Shown here one piece after another: positions 1-12,219 of a stretch of DNA of 64,000 nt. The stretch is taken from assembly GCA_907165135.1 (NCBI GenBank), contig OU015568.1:13772501-13836500 (forward strand). The letters are read 5' to 3'. Numbering within the stretch: position 1 is the stretch's first letter; every line of letters begins with the position of its first letter. The notes beneath the pieces are model-generated. The model was not told where the DNA came from and ran no database searches. It saw only the letters and a list, made by a program, of their open reading frames with translations. This DNA comes from Oikopleura dioica. Taxonomy: Eukaryota; Chordata; Appendicularia; Copelata; Oikopleuridae. The translations under genes were made by a program, and so were the position numbers.

Positions 1-839
1 GGTAGACTACGTGGTACTCCTAATATTCGAGCGGCTGTTCATGCACTCTTAGCATCTCCGTTATGTTTCCACTTCTTGATCAAATAAAACGATGGCCTCC
101 GGTTTCTGAGCGTACTCAATAACATCCGATGGCCATTTTTATAAGACTTTTGCGGAAACTGCTCAATGGGAGTGATGTTCCATCGGAACTTATTGGTGTG
201 GAGAATAATTCGTTTGCGATCGTTGGAGCCCTTCGTAGTATGGAAAAATGTTTCGGTAAAAGCGACCGAAATATAAATCACTTTCAAGGGGTCAAATATG
301 ATAAATATTTCGGCAGGCAGCCAAAAGAATTCTACAAATAAGGCTCGTTTCACGGAAAAATATTTCGGTACGGGCCGAAAGAAAAATCAGAATTTGATGT
401 CTTTTGAGCAATAAAGTTTCGGTAGGTTTTTCCACTATCATCCTGATTTGCGCTGGTATAAGCATTCAATGAGTGTGCCTTATCAATTTTCACCTCAAAA
501 ATCTCGAGTTATTTTCTGCTCTCTTAATCAGAAGATCATCTCTGGCTTCATTCTTCATTTCGCAAAAATAAAGGAGGCCGATGATAAAAAAAATGAAATC
601 GTAATATTTGCTAAAATAAAGGTTAGGGTTAGGGGCCACCTGCAAAAATGACGGAACAAATTACCCAAGGGGGATAGGCTACGGTTAGTTAGGGTTACTG
701 AAGGTAATGAGAGTATAGAAAGAGAAAACGCAGACACCAAACCAACATCACACGAGTTAGAATGGGCCTCCCGGCCCCGCAAACCCTTACCTTTATACAA
801 AATTTGTTCTGATTTTATAGCCTTATTTTATCATTCTTT
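1..839. other. Host intergenic DNA, no supported gene
   Basis: No reading frame here has convincing composition or splice structure. The stretch contains two short TTAGGG-like runs (about 618-640 and 686-700), which are isolated and not a telomere array. It lies 3' of the minus-strand secreted gene cluster. Confidence 0.5.
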
Positions 840-1110
840 CCGCGGAAAAAGCTCTAACCTGAAACCGCGGAAAAATTAAGAACTGGCACAGTAAAGCAGT
901 TCCAACCAGAAACAGCGGAAAAATTAAGAATTAGCACAGTAAAGCAGCTCCAACCAGAAACCGCGGAAAAATTAAGAACTGGCATACAGAAGCAGCTCCA
1001 ACCAGAAACCGTGGAAAAAATTAAGAAATGGCATAGTAAAGCAGCTCCAATCAGAAACCGCGGAAAAAATAATAACCGAAGTATGAGAGAAAATCCAATC
1101 AGAAAACACA
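840..1110. repeat. 49-bp tandem repeat (minisatellite), about 5 copies
   Basis: The unit AAACCGCGGAAAAATTAAGA followed by a variable half ending CAGCTCCAACCAG repeats with a period close to 49 bp. Copies begin near 862, 911, 960, 1009 and 1058, and the last ones are degenerate. The repeat opens a spurious minus-strand reading frame of Trp/Phe/Ser repeats that should not be taken as a gene. It is host DNA well outside the mobile element. Confidence 0.85.
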
Positions 1111-1313
1111 AAATAATAAACGACGAATATAAAGAGTCGGTCCAAGGGGGATCAACCAAATAAATAAAAATATACCTATTTGAAGGGACTCCATATACAT
1201 CTCACGAAAAAAATAAAAAATTGCCTACGGAAAGGTACATCAGAGAAAAAAAAGTTCCTCCACTTTAGAAACGAAAAACAGAACTAACTCCAAAAAAAAT
1301 GCTCCAACTCAAC

Positions 1314-1511
1314 CTAACTCCAGATTTTGACCTGAGCCGAAATATCATCTCTTTTCAGAGTAAAGACGGTTGATTCTGGCGCAGATGGATTCTGTTGCGA
1401 ATGCAGTTCGTATGTGTTCCAACCGTCAGAACAAAAAGTCTCTTTGACAGCTTCAAATGGTTGTCGACCAGCAACTGTTGTATCCATAGGATCATCATCT
1501 GCTTGGTTCAT
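1314..1511 (-). CDS. Small hypothetical protein, 65 aa
   Basis: An ATG at 1511 opens a 65-codon frame ending TAG at 1314. The protein is polar and acidic near the N-terminus (MNQADDDPMDTT) with an aromatic middle (SDGWNTYEL) and a C-terminal beta-like run (ISAQVKIW). There is no signal peptide or membrane segment. No family is recognised. The composition looks coding and the frame has no competitor, but it could be an exon of a longer gene. Confidence 0.4.
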   Translation of the reverse strand: MNQADDDPMDTTVAGRQPFEAVKETFCSDGWNTYELHSQQNPSAPESTVFTLKRDDISAQVKIWS

Positions 1512-1565
1512 GATGAATCTTAAGATATTGTGCTAGCAGGGGTCTAAATATCAGCCGAAATCCCA

Positions 1566-1665
1566 GTGCGAAAGCGAAGCGAAAGCGAACTTTTTCAATT
1601 TTTTTGCGAAGCGAATAATTTCCCCATGTGCGAAGCGAAATATCTTCGAAAATTGCGAAAAAAAA
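1566..1665. repeat. GCGAAGCGAA short repeats
   Basis: The motif GCGAAGCGAA and close variants recur at about 1572, 1600 and 1630, separated by T-rich spacers. This is a small, imperfect repeat just 3' of the modular secreted gene. No coding role is apparent. Confidence 0.5.
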
Positions 1666-1696
1666 AGTCTATGCAACATAGTGCAAACAGCATTCT

Positions 1697-4086
1697 CTAC
1701 CTCAGTAGACCCTTCGTAGATCTGTACAAAGAGAATATTCGATTTCCGTTGATTCCGATGCCAGCTTCATTTGTTATTTCAAAAATGTTGAGCACATCGC
1801 CAAACCTTCCGGAATTATCGCACTTGACATCAATCCTGATGAGAAAATTGGGACTGGCTTTAAAATCTGCAATTTTCGTGTTCTCAAAAGTAATTATAAT
1901 TAACAACTTGATACAGCCAATTAAATACCTTTTTTGGCGAGAATTCACATATTTGCCAATCTTCACAATTGCTTCTAATATCACAGCCATTTAAGCACTG
2001 TTGTAGATAAAAATTTTTTATCTTGCAGTTTGTTTTGTCAAGAGTTGCCGGTCCTATCCAAATTTGTTTATCATTAGTATGGTAATACTCGTAATTAAAA
2101 TCGTCATCAAGAACAATATTATTATGACTTAATTCCGATCCAGTTAGATCAGAGGTAGAATTATAAACTGATGTTTTGACTTGAATATTCTGCCTTTTTT
2201 GGATAATTTTCGGAGATTATGTCGTACAAAAACATTTTAACAAACTTAATTTAGTGAGTTTTTATATCAACTCTGGCTTGTAGAATCGTACGAAATTATC
2301 CTTTCACAAACATCCGGTTGAAATACCATATTGAAACTATGGAAACTAGGAGTGGTGCGTGCTCTGTATTTATTAAGTTTAAACGTGTTGACACTTGTTC
2401 GCTTCAGCAAGAAATAAAATGATTTATAATATGGAATAAAGACGAGATTTTCTCGATTGAGGGTCTCAGTCGGGCACATCACATCAAAATTAAAAATAAA
2501 AATTCTTCCAATTTTCATTGTATGGACAAGATTCCCAGAAGTCGGAGTCATTTCACAGGCATCAACAAAAGTAGTACAAGATTCCAAGCCGTAGCAAAAG
2601 TCCGAACAATTACCAATATCTGGAAAAGACTGATGAAACAAATTGCGAATTTTTTGGTTTTCTCCGACAACTTGCGAAGGATCCCCCAAGTAGACAAAGA
2701 TTTTTCGATTCAATTTCAGATTTCTCGGTGCATATTGTAGATTTCCATTGACATAGCCATCTTGTCTCGACGTCATCAGAATGTTATCGAGAGTATCTTC
2801 TCGCAGTTGTACGACGATCTCTATCCACTCTCCATTTGGACAACTTCTTGTTGCATCGGCGGGACTGTTATATGTTGAAAAATTGAAGTTATATCTAATT
2901 TTATCATCCGAAAGCATTTCAAAAGAAAACAACCAGTTATGGATAGAGCCCCCTGCGTCATGCTCAGTAAGATGAAGGATATTTCTGTTCTGTCCACCGA
3001 ACGCATGATGACATTGAAATTCGAAGCTGATCTTCATGTTTTTGCTTGTAACAAACTGACCGACGTAAGAATCGTTCGAGCTTGGTGAGGATTCGCAAGA
3101 ATTAACGAAAGTGGTACAGCTTTCTTTTCCATCGCAAGGATCCGTGCAAGGATCAAACTCCTGAACGAAAAAATTTCTCACTTCCGCGAATTCACCTGCT
3201 GTGTCTGCGTACGAATGAGGATCGTATGACAAATGAACTCTCATCAATTCGTTGGAAAGGACATTTTCAATGTCAAACAATTCTTGATCGATGATATCGT
3301 CGCCAAATCGGACTGTACGGAGAACTTTTCCTTGTTGTATTTCTCGCTGCTCCATGGATAATTTTTGCCAGGCACCGATTGTCGGTCTAACATATCTGCC
3401 TTTTCAAGCTTTCACTTTATTTTATCTCATTATATTATATATAATTATTATTGCTGTAAGAGCCCGTTTCCTATTCCGTAAAATTCTGGGCTTGGCCGCT
3501 GATCAAGATATCTCAACCAGAAGTCCACGTCGTTTGCATCAAGCCACAACGCAAAGTACCTCTTTCCGACATCATTATCACCTCGTCCAAGATATTCGTC
3601 ATCGGAAATATGTATTATACTTCTATCATTAGCTCTTGTCAGAGTCTTTGTTCGTATTTCCATGCTAATCAAATAATTCAGCGGGATCGTGATTGACCCA
3701 ATTTGCTGGTTTCGGATCGGAATTTTGCCGCAGTGATCGATAAATCTTGTGCATTTTGAAATAGACACCCATTCATTCGTCAAACAGGGATCCGTGCAAG
3801 ATTGAGCATAAACATTTCTAATCAGAGCTCCATTTCCCGCGGTACTTCCTTGATGAGAGACAAGGACGTGAACTGCCTGCCCGATAACCATTATATTACT
3901 TGTTTGATACTCACGTTCAACAAGTTTTTCATTATTTTTCCAAACTATTTGGCGAATTTTGCCAGGTTCGATTTCTCTTTGTTCAAGCACAAATCTCGTC
4001 CAGGTATTTTCTTCACAAGGACTAGGTTGTATGCTTTGCCCACATTTAGCATCAAACGTTGATTGATCAATAAATCTTTCTCAATT
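1697..4086 (-). CDS. Modular secreted protein with repeated CTDPC / concanavalin-like modules
   Basis: This is a multi-exon minus-strand gene ending TAG at 1697. At least three modules follow the same plan: EQREI-x2-GK near the start, a VHV-S-H strand, RN-x3-Q, then CTDPC ... CT-x-F-x3-C, then a beta-rich stretch resembling a LamG/ConA-like lectin fold (for example KIFVYLGDP). Module starts lie near 3990 and 3355, and further exons at 2000-2230 and 1697-1880 continue the pattern with CLNGC and ICEFSPKK. Two junctions are clear: an intron ending GGCAG near 2188 joins in frame to the exon ending near 2267, and an intron between about 1932 and 1872. The 5' end is uncertain, and I see no signal peptide directly upstream unless the 4168-4568 exons belong to it. 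Probably extracellular; the family is known to me only as a larvacean-type expansion. Confidence 0.55.
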
Positions 4087-4167
4087 GATAAAAAGATCAT
4101 TTTTATAATACAAAAAAACGAGCTTTAGAAAAAAATCTATAATCTTTAAACTCGTTTATAAATGCAA

Positions 4168-4568
4168 GTTTTTATCCGTCCGGGAGGTAGAATCCACCTT
4201 CAACAATCCATAGGCCAAAGATTCGATCTCTTCTGTCACTCGTACTAGTACAATCGCCTCCTAGATTTACTGAAAACTCAATAATATTCTTCCAGCTCAA
4301 AGTACAGTCAAGGACTAAAACTTCAAAGCTGAACTTTAGGGTCAAGAATAAGGCTCGGTGAAAGCTTCATTTAAAAAAGGGATGCTATTATTGACCCCTG
4401 GCTGAAGTCGTATTCCTTTGTGGCAAGAAAAGCTCCTCGGTTATTGTTCAAAGTTGGGCTGATACTGCAAGAATCAACAAAAGTGTCGCATTTATTCTTG
4501 TTCTGACAAGGGTCAGTGCAAGAAAAACATCTCTCGAGAAAACTTAAAAATAAAAAAGCAAGGAGCAT
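4168..4568 (-). CDS. Small secreted protein with one CTDPC module
   Basis: An ATG at 4568 opens a clear signal peptide (MLLAFLFLSFLERCFS) followed directly by CTDPCQNKNKCDTFVDSC, the same cysteine module as in the neighbouring gene. An intron with donor at about 4395 and acceptor TTCAG joins in frame to an exon ending FYLPDG and TAA at 4168. It lies head-to-tail just upstream of the modular gene, so either the two are separate paralogues or these are that gene's first exons. The stop codon at 4168 favours separate genes. Confidence 0.55.
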
Positions 4569-4840
4569 TTTGTCCAAATTTCTGGGTAAAAATTACCCGA
4601 AAATTCTCTTTCATTCAGCTTTTTAATGAATATTAATGTTTGTCAATGTAAAGAGTGGATTAACAGCAAAGGCGAACTGACAAATGCAGGTGTACAAAAA
4701 CGACGGAAGCGATGCGAGCCTAAATAATTGATGTTTCTCAAAAATATTTCCTAATTTTTGAACTTGAAAATGACCGTGGAAATGAAGCGAGGATCAATTA
4801 TTTATTTGGGCTGAAGTTTTGAAATATTTTCTTGATTTTA

Positions 4841-6351
<1,511 letters not shown>

Positions 6352-6360
6352 AGTAGTTAT

Positions 6361-6625
6361 AGTAGTGACTGACCATTTGATAATTTTTCTGGGAGTCGAT
6401 TGGTAGAGAGCAGTGGAGCACTGAACCATGGTACGCATGGCTCAGTGCGGGGTGAAGGCCCCTCAGGGCCTTCTTGCCAGTCATCAGACACCAAAATGAG
6501 AGCATTAACACCACCACCAAAGTGCAGATGCACATGCATTACATGCATGCACCATCTTACACTATAGGGCGGCGTGATTTTCAGTCCACTCCACTGTAGC
6601 GCTTTTCTAATGGTCAGTCACTACT
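6361..6625. repeat. 265-bp inverted-ended unit nested in left TIR
   Basis: The unit starts AGTAGTGACTGACCAT (6361-6376) and ends with its exact complement (6610-6625). The same 265-bp unit is at 47615-47879 in the right TIR. It could be a MITE that became part of both termini or a terminal hairpin used in replication. Confidence 0.8.
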
Positions 6626-7115
6626 ATTTCGCCTATTAAATAAAAAAAATTATTTTAAACGCACTATCCCCCATTTCTAACGCTACTGAACGTTTTTATG
6701 CTATCCCCTTACTCTTAACTTATCTCTAACCCTAACAAAGCTACGTTTAGAAAAAGAAAATACGCTAACTTGTGCTTATGCCCCGCTTCTCTTCGCTGCA
6801 CCGACCAGCGCTCCAATCCCAGCGCGCCATTCGGAGCGCAGATCCACGCTCAAGGATTAACTCGCCTTCCCCCCGCCTCCGCTCTTTCTTCCGGTTAGTC
6901 ATCTTCCTCTAGAACATTCTATCCATCGATTCTCTCGAACATTCTTTCTCACCATTGATTTTTAGCTCTGCCCGCCCGCCCCGCGCCGCGTCAACAACAA
7001 CGACGACTTCTTATCACGCTGCTGCCGCTGCTGAATTATCTGCTGGACGCTCAATCTTTTCTCACTAGCCAAACATTTATTTCTCTAAATTTTATTTTGG
7101 TAAGTCAACAAGGTA

Positions 7116-7289
7116 TTACGGTGGGATGGTTGTAAAACGGTGGGGGAAAAGTTCTTCGTCGCTATAAATTGGGGGAAGGTTTGTGATCACAATGAAGACA
7201 ACGGCGGCGAAAGTAGCAGACATTAGCACGCAAAAGCAACATCCGAGTATGATGCTTTCCAGGACAACTTGAATAATATTGGTAGCCAT
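7116..7289 (-). CDS. Small hydrophobic protein, 57 aa, in left-TIR insertion
   Basis: An ATG at 7289 gives a 57-residue protein dominated by one hydrophobic span (about residues 8-38, rich in Val, Leu, Ile and Cys) and a polar tail ending HRFTTIPP. It lies in the left-only 410-bp segment of the TIR. A single-pass membrane peptide is likely if expressed. Two other tiny membrane proteins sit near the element ends (9062-9280 and 46833-46985), which supports it weakly. Confidence 0.4.
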   Translation of the reverse strand: MATNIIQVVLESIILGCCFCVLMSATFAAVVFIVITNLPPIYSDEELFPHRFTTIPP

Positions 7290-7627
7290 TTTGCTTGTTT
7301 TTGTTTTTTCAGTTTTGCAAATTTTATACTCGAAAGAAACATTTTGCGTGTTATATGTTCTTTCGCAGGTGCGGTCCAACTGGTGCACCTCTGCATTTTA
7401 TGCAATCAGCCGCCACTTATCGACCTCTCCTACCAAACAAAGTACTTTTGGGTTAAGTACCTCTTTGATGTTTTAGCTACAGGTCTTTCTCACTATTAAT
7501 TTTAGCTTTGCCCGCGTCGCGCTGCACTGCCAACAAGAACGATTTCTTATCACGCTGCCTGGGCGCTCAACCTTTTCCCACAAGCCAAACACCGTAATAC
7601 CTTTCACTGCCTAAATCCTCCTATCTT

Positions 7628-7813
7628 TCAATAAAACCAAATATACTTGAACAAATGAAACATTTTAACATCGGTTCGTTTTCTTGACGCAAGCATCAAT
7701 CTCAATAGTAATTTTACGGCCCTGATTTCCAGCGCACATTTTCTCGCGCCCTTGGATATAACTTTCAATGAATCGATGGCGTAAGCTCTGCCTTCAAATA
7801 CGATGGCCCGCAT
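7628..7813 (-). CDS. Small hypothetical basic protein, 61 aa
   Basis: An ATG at 7813 follows a short AG-ended run and opens MRAIVFEGRAYAIDSLK, then a basic stretch. The 3' end runs into the inner edge of the left TIR. Composition looks like real protein at the start; the last third (FHLFKYIWFY) looks like read-through. Possibly a decayed or truncated gene. Confidence 0.25.
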   Translation of the reverse strand: MRAIVFEGRAYAIDSLKVISKGARKCALEIRAVKLLLRLMLASRKRTDVKMFHLFKYIWFY

Positions 7814-7911
7814 CTTTCGATTTTACTTTAGACTTTTCACAAGGAAACGATTTCACAGTCCTTATTTTTCGCATATATAACCGCAGAGCTAAGTAAAGAC
7901 TCTACACTTTT

Positions 7912-8914
7912 AAAATGCTCCTTTAGCTGCAATAACGAAATCGCTACAGAGTTTTATTGTCAATTAAAAATATGATTTTTTGAAATGTCCAGCAAGATCA
8001 GGAAACACAATGGCAATGCCACTACAACGAGCTTAAATAAGAGAAAATAAAAATTATAAAAAGTAAGTCCTTCATGATTTCAACCATCTCTAAAGGGTTC
8101 TTCAGAAAAAAATAAAATGACCACAGAAGATATACCGACATCTGAAGACTTTCCAGAGAGATAATTAACTTTATAAAATGAATAATCTAAAGCTCACCTG
8201 AATCCTTTGAAGTGCTCACTAATTGTTTTTTAGAAATGAATATTTATAAAATGTATCGTTTCTTTTTTCGATTTTTCATTGATCCGAACAGTTGTCCAGA
8301 ATATAAAATGTTTCGTGATTTTTCTTTGACTTTGGATAATGCTTTACTAGAACTTAAAATGAAACTAAAATATTTCCTAATTAGTTGTAGAAATACTGAA
8401 TTTATTTGTAAATTTAAAATGAATTCTAATTTTTTACTCGTGCGAGTGTAATGCCGAACTAATATAAAATGAAACTCAAAAGTTTCTCATTTTCTTGAGG
8501 AAGAATCGAATCTGTAATTCAACAAAAATGTTTTAAACTTTATAAAATGCGCCACGATTTCTTATGACTTTTAAATAATCATAGAGACTTTCTTTATTAA
8601 AATGATGCTTGAAAATTTCTGATAAATCGAACTTAATCCACAATTGAAAATAAAATGAACCTTTATTAATGCAACGTGCGTGATAGACAACCTCTTTAAA
8701 ATGAAGCTTAATGTAGGTAAATGATGAATAAAGCAAGGTTATCAAAATAAAATGACTCTGTATCAATGCAATTTGCGTAGTAAATACAATTTATATTAAA
8801 ATAAAATGAATCCACACTGTCATTCTCATTCATCCTTAGATATATTCGAATTTAAAATGAAACTAAAGTTGTAATTCTTTTTCGCCGTTTAACGAAATCA
8901 TTTTGAATATAATG
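7912..8914 (+). repeat. Array of TAAAATG motifs, about 54-bp spacing (left subterminal)
   Basis: Exact TAAAATG begins at 8113, 8174, 8247, 8304, 8355, 8415, 8465, 8543, 8598, 8651, 8697, 8748, 8802 and 8853, with an outlier at 7912 and a TATAATG at 8908. Spacings are 46-78 bp, mostly 50-60. The motif is usually preceded by A/T and followed by AA (TAAAATGAAACT is the fullest form). The sequence between motifs is not conserved. No gene is supported between 7814 and 9061. It behaves like a diverged tandem repeat or a set of protein-binding sites (iteron-like). Confidence 0.75.
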
Positions 8915-9061
8915 ATACTTAATTTCTACTAGTCTTTGAATCTCAAATGAAGCTTTATGATCGATCACATATTGAACAATCTGCATTTTCTTAAAAAACT
9001 TTCAAATAAACTTTTAATTTTGAAATTTGCAAATTATTTTTATTTGCAGGAATGAATGAGT

Positions 9062-9280
9062 TTATATGTTATGTACAGTGACTATTTGCAGTTGAATGTT
9101 ATTTACAGTTTCTTCTGAAGCCTTTTTGCAGTGGGCAACAAGTGTTCGAAGAAGTGTAGCGAAAATGATGATCCAGAAAATGTGGAAGGCAAGTGTGATC
9201 CAAAATGAAGTAATTACAAATGCAGCGAAAATGGCCAAAAGAGCAAATGAGAGGATTCCAAACTTGATAATGTCGGTCAT
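9062..9280 (-). CDS. Small membrane protein, 72 aa
   Basis: An ATG at 9280 opens MTDIIKFGILSFALLAIF with two adjoining hydrophobic spans (about residues 5-27 and 30-48), then a polar tail. An AG preceded by a pyrimidine run lies about 30 bp upstream (TTGTTTTCAG on the minus strand), a plausible cis or trans 3' splice site. Function unknown; it resembles viroporin-sized peptides, but that is only a size and topology remark. Confidence 0.5.
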   Translation of the reverse strand: MTDIIKFGILSFALLAIFAAFVITSFWITLAFHIFWIIIFATLLRTLVAHCKKASEETVNNIQLQIVTVHNI

Positions 9281-9385
9281 CTTCTTCTTTCTTCTTTCTT
9301 CTTTTTCTGAAAACAAGATTTTTTGATTTAATGAATTCTGAAATTTCTCCGCCCTTAAATGTAGACTTTCCAGCTGTTTATGCAA

Positions 9386-9661
9386 GCAGATTTTTTACAC
9401 CTGGACTTGGTTTCATTAAATGAGAATCTGGTTGTCATTAAGCTCGATAACAATCTTAATTGGTTCGATCTATTTTAATGAGCTTTCTCCTTAATTAAAA
9501 ATTTAAGTTTCACTTAAATATTATATTTCTTCTCAAAGCCATCCTAAACCTTTTGCAGTCTGCACTTTATTAATTGCACGAAAAATTTGAAATCAACAAC
9601 GAGATAAAAGTATTTCTTTATATTTATTCATCGATTGTCGAACAGAATGTTTATAAAAAAA
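9386..9661. other. AT-rich spacer, no gene seen
   Basis: No frame with coding character and no repeat beyond A/T runs. It separates two minus-strand genes. Confidence 0.4.
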
Positions 9662-10198
9662 TCACTTTTTGTCTTCGGCTTTCTTTTCGGTCTCATTGTC
9701 GCTTCCAGATGAGTCGTTTTCGGCGCTTTTCAGAAGTCTCCGAGCCGCCTTTTTTTCTTCTTCTTCGCGCATTTGAGTGGTAGATCGTAGTTCTCGACGC
9801 AAAAGCATCAAATGAGGATCATTATTGACGGTAGATCCATAATAATTATAATCCCGTTTGTTTATCATGATCGTAAAATTATCGAAATTTTCGCCAGAAC
9901 GAATTCTATCTCGAAGTTTACGCGGCACCTTGAGATTTTTTCGTTTGATTATTTCGGCAAGAGTCGACGCTGGAATAAAAAAGTTGTCGCCTCCTGCAAC
10001 TTTCCAAAGTCGATATCCCATATAGGGCTCGAATTTCTTATTTCCATCGCCGATAATTTCTTCGCATTTTTGAATATATTCGTCGCGGGTCATCTGACAA
10101 GGCCGGAGAGCGGGCGCTCGTTGTTGTTCGCACTCGTCCGAGGAGCACGAATCTTCGCCCATTGTTGCAGGAGTATTCATTTGAAAACCTTCAGTCAT
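9662..10198 (-). CDS. Hypothetical protein, 178 aa, acidic/basic with disordered ends
   Basis: A single exon from ATG 10198 to TGA at 9662. The N-terminal 35 residues are acidic and Cys/Ser-rich, a middle part (residues about 36-135) looks folded (YMGYRLWKVAGGDNFFIPAS, then a basic KRKNLKVPRKLRDRIRSG helix), and the tail is Lys/Glu-rich. No family recognised. It is a maverick-internal gene, divergent to the basic core-like gene at 10494. Confidence 0.6.
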   Translation of the reverse strand: MTEGFQMNTPATMGEDSCSSDECEQQRAPALRPCQMTRDEYIQKCEEIIGDGNKKFEPYMGYRLWKVAGGDNFFIPASTLAEIIKRKNLKVPRKLRDRIRSGENFDNFTIMINKRDYNYYGSTVNNDPHLMLLRRELRSTTQMREEEEKKAARRLLKSAENDSSGSDNETEKKAEDKK

Positions 10199-10493
10199 TT
10201 TCTTGCTTGTACTTTTATTGAAGTCAAGTACGCCAAAGAAATTACGCAGCCGAATTTAAAGTTTTTCGCACCTGGCCGGAAGGAAGTAAAAATAAGCGTT
10301 GAATGTTGTTGACATTTACCGTAGGATGTTTTGGGCAAAAAATCTCTCGAACGTGTTTTTCTAGAGATACCGTTGTTTTCCGAGAAAACCGCATCTCTAG
10401 AACATCTCCCTATGTTTTGAAAAATTGTTGAAAATCGTCAGTTTGTCTTTTCAAGCAGTCGAGGAAAGGTCAAAAGCGTTATTTTTGCCAAAA

Positions 10494-11561
10494 ATGGTAA
10501 GTTATTATTCGTCTTTATTTTTATGAAATAATTTAAAATAACTGTGGCTCATATTTATTCGATTTTCTAGCGAACACGATCCATCTCATCTCGGTTTTCT
10601 CGGTTGAGCTCAAATCTCCGGGAAGCCGAGCGACATCTTCGTACCTTAAGGCTCGAAATCTTCGGCAGCGAGGCTTCTTCTGACTCTCCAAGCTCCACCA
10701 CGGATGTCGACATGTCCGACAACGAAAATTCTCGGGGGCTTCTAAAGTTTACCGAGTTGGGGTCGCTCAAGGACCGATCTCACCCCCTCGAGCAGCGATG
10801 GCGACTTCAGGCCCAACAACGAGAGACCCAAGAAAACGAGATTCTTCGTCAAGCGGCGGTGCTCCGAGACGAGCCGATTGCGGAGGAAAATCGACGCGAC
10901 TTGCTTAATCGACTCGACCAGCGAAACCGACGATCTCAGCAGGCTGGTCCTTCAAGCGAGGAGCCTACTGAAACCGAGCAAGCTCGTCAAGGTCCAAGCC
11001 GGGGCGCGCGATTTGGCGAAAAAGGCGGCGTCGGTCCTGCTTTTACCCGGGGTATGAACGGAATCTTCAACACCATCGACGATGCTGCTCGTAATCCTGG
11101 CAAAGCGTTGCGAAAAGCCCTTACTCCGGGTAAAAAAACCCCGGGTAAAAAAACTCCTGCCAAGAAGACGCCAGGCCGTAAAACTCCTGGAAAGAAGAGT
11201 GCGAAGAAGCTGGCTGGCGCAATGGTCCGAGGTCGACGTAAGTTTATTCTTTTTTGACGCGTACTTATATTCTTTAGGGGAGAAATTCCAGCAACCCCCT
11301 CGTGACCAGAAGGATCACTGCGAAGAGCTTCCTGCCCAGTTAGTGGTGCGAATGTTGGGCGAGTATTTGTCCGTCGACGACCAGGAAATCTTGGCGGAGA
11401 AAGCGGCGGAGTTGGAAAGCGCCTTCGAACAGCGCTTCGGCACCTTTTGGGACGACGTCGTGTCTGGACGCTGCAGGGTCACGTTCTTGACGAAGGGCGG
11501 TAGATCCTGGAATGTCGACGGGCCCAAATGGGAAACCAACGCCGAAGAACAAGACGACTAA
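10494..11561 (+). CDS. Basic TPGKK-repeat protein, DNA-condensing core candidate (317 aa)
   Basis: Three exons: the ATG alone (10494-10496), then 10571-11237 and 11278-11561; the sum is an exact multiple of three. The N-terminal half is charged and helical. Around residues 190-220 there is a run of five to six [TA]PG[KR]K units like histone H1 tails or adenovirus core proteins, then a folded acidic C-terminus (LGEYLSVDDQEILAEKAAEL). A start codon directly followed by an intron is unusual but the GTAAGT and TTCTAG signals are strong. By analogy it may package the element's DNA; this is inference from composition. Confidence 0.65.
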
Positions 11562-11688
11562 AGTTCGCCTGCAGAAAAGACAAATTTATGCGCTTTTAAA
11601 GAGCTGCAAATAAAAACAATTTATTTCTAGAGACTGTGTCTTTATTGTTGAATATAAGCGGTTTGATAAGTAGCGGTAGAAATAGAGG

Positions 11689-12095
11689 CTAGTCGAAGGG
11701 ATCGTTTGTTGAAGTGAAATGGTAGCGCTCCAAAGCTACTCTGTAGTGGACGTTGAGAGTGAATTGTAGATCGCGAGCAATTTTCAGAGCTTTTCGAACG
11801 GTTGCTCCGTACTTATCGCGGCGTAAAACAGCGGCTTTCCAAAGGGGTTCGTTTAAAGTTTTTCTTACTTTGGCGAGTCGGTGGCAGTGCTTAGTTCTAA
11901 TGTTAATATTTCAGTAAGTTTTCTTACATTTGGAATCAGATGTTCATAAAGCACCATTTCATCGTTCGCGCAGATAAATGCCAGTCGCACTGTATTGATA
12001 AACAGCCTGGATATGTAAATAAACGCTTTCATTTGGTCGAGATCTTGTGAAATTTTCTGGCGATATGCGCTAAGCTCCTGTTGAGTGTGACCCAT
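11689..12095 (-). CDS. Small helical protein A of a tandem pair (122 aa)
   Basis: Exons 12095-11928 and 11889-11689, with a 38-bp intron, encode 122 aa. It is a paralogue of the next gene upstream: both have IP[NE]HC[HK]RL after the intron, an L[NK][VI]H[YF]R block near the C-terminus, the same intron position and identical length. Mostly amphipathic helix; no signal peptide. Role unknown. Confidence 0.65.
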
Positions 12096-12219
12096 CTTGA
12101 AAAAAAATGGATTAATTTTTGAATTGGCCTATTTATTAAACTAGAAATCGTAAGCATGCAGAAATTTAACGAAAATTAGTCGGAAAAAGAGTGAACTAGA
12201 AAACTAAAGAGAGAAAGAA

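Larger units (their letters stand above)
6352..7659 (+). repeat. Left terminal inverted repeat (expanded)
   Basis: Matches the reverse complement of 47096-47888 with high identity from the first base to about 7659. The left copy is 1308 bp and the right 793 bp. The extra 515 bp come from a partial duplication (6942-7073 resembles 7482-7603) enclosing about 410 bp found only on the left (7074-7481). Reading frames within the shared part appear in both TIRs and are not genes. Confidence 0.92.

Noticed and set aside
618-700. Telomere-like TTAGGG runs
   Set aside because: Only two or three isolated copies within unique sequence; not a telomere or a clear interstitial array.
854-1159. Minus-strand 101-codon frame of repeated Trp/Phe/Ser units
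   Set aside because: It is the 49-bp minisatellite read in a frame that happens to be open.
6357-6548. Reading frames inside the TIR (minus strand on the left, plus strand at 47692-47883)
   Set aside because: They are the same sequence in both TIRs, have no coding character and arise from the 265-bp repeat unit.
8113-8859. The TAAAATG array as a CRISPR array
   Set aside because: Repeat is only 7-12 bp, spacers vary from 39 to 71 bp, the host is a eukaryote and there are no cas genes.
11315-11552. Minus-strand frames under the last exon of the TPGKK protein
   Set aside because: Shadows of a well-supported spliced gene on the plus strand.
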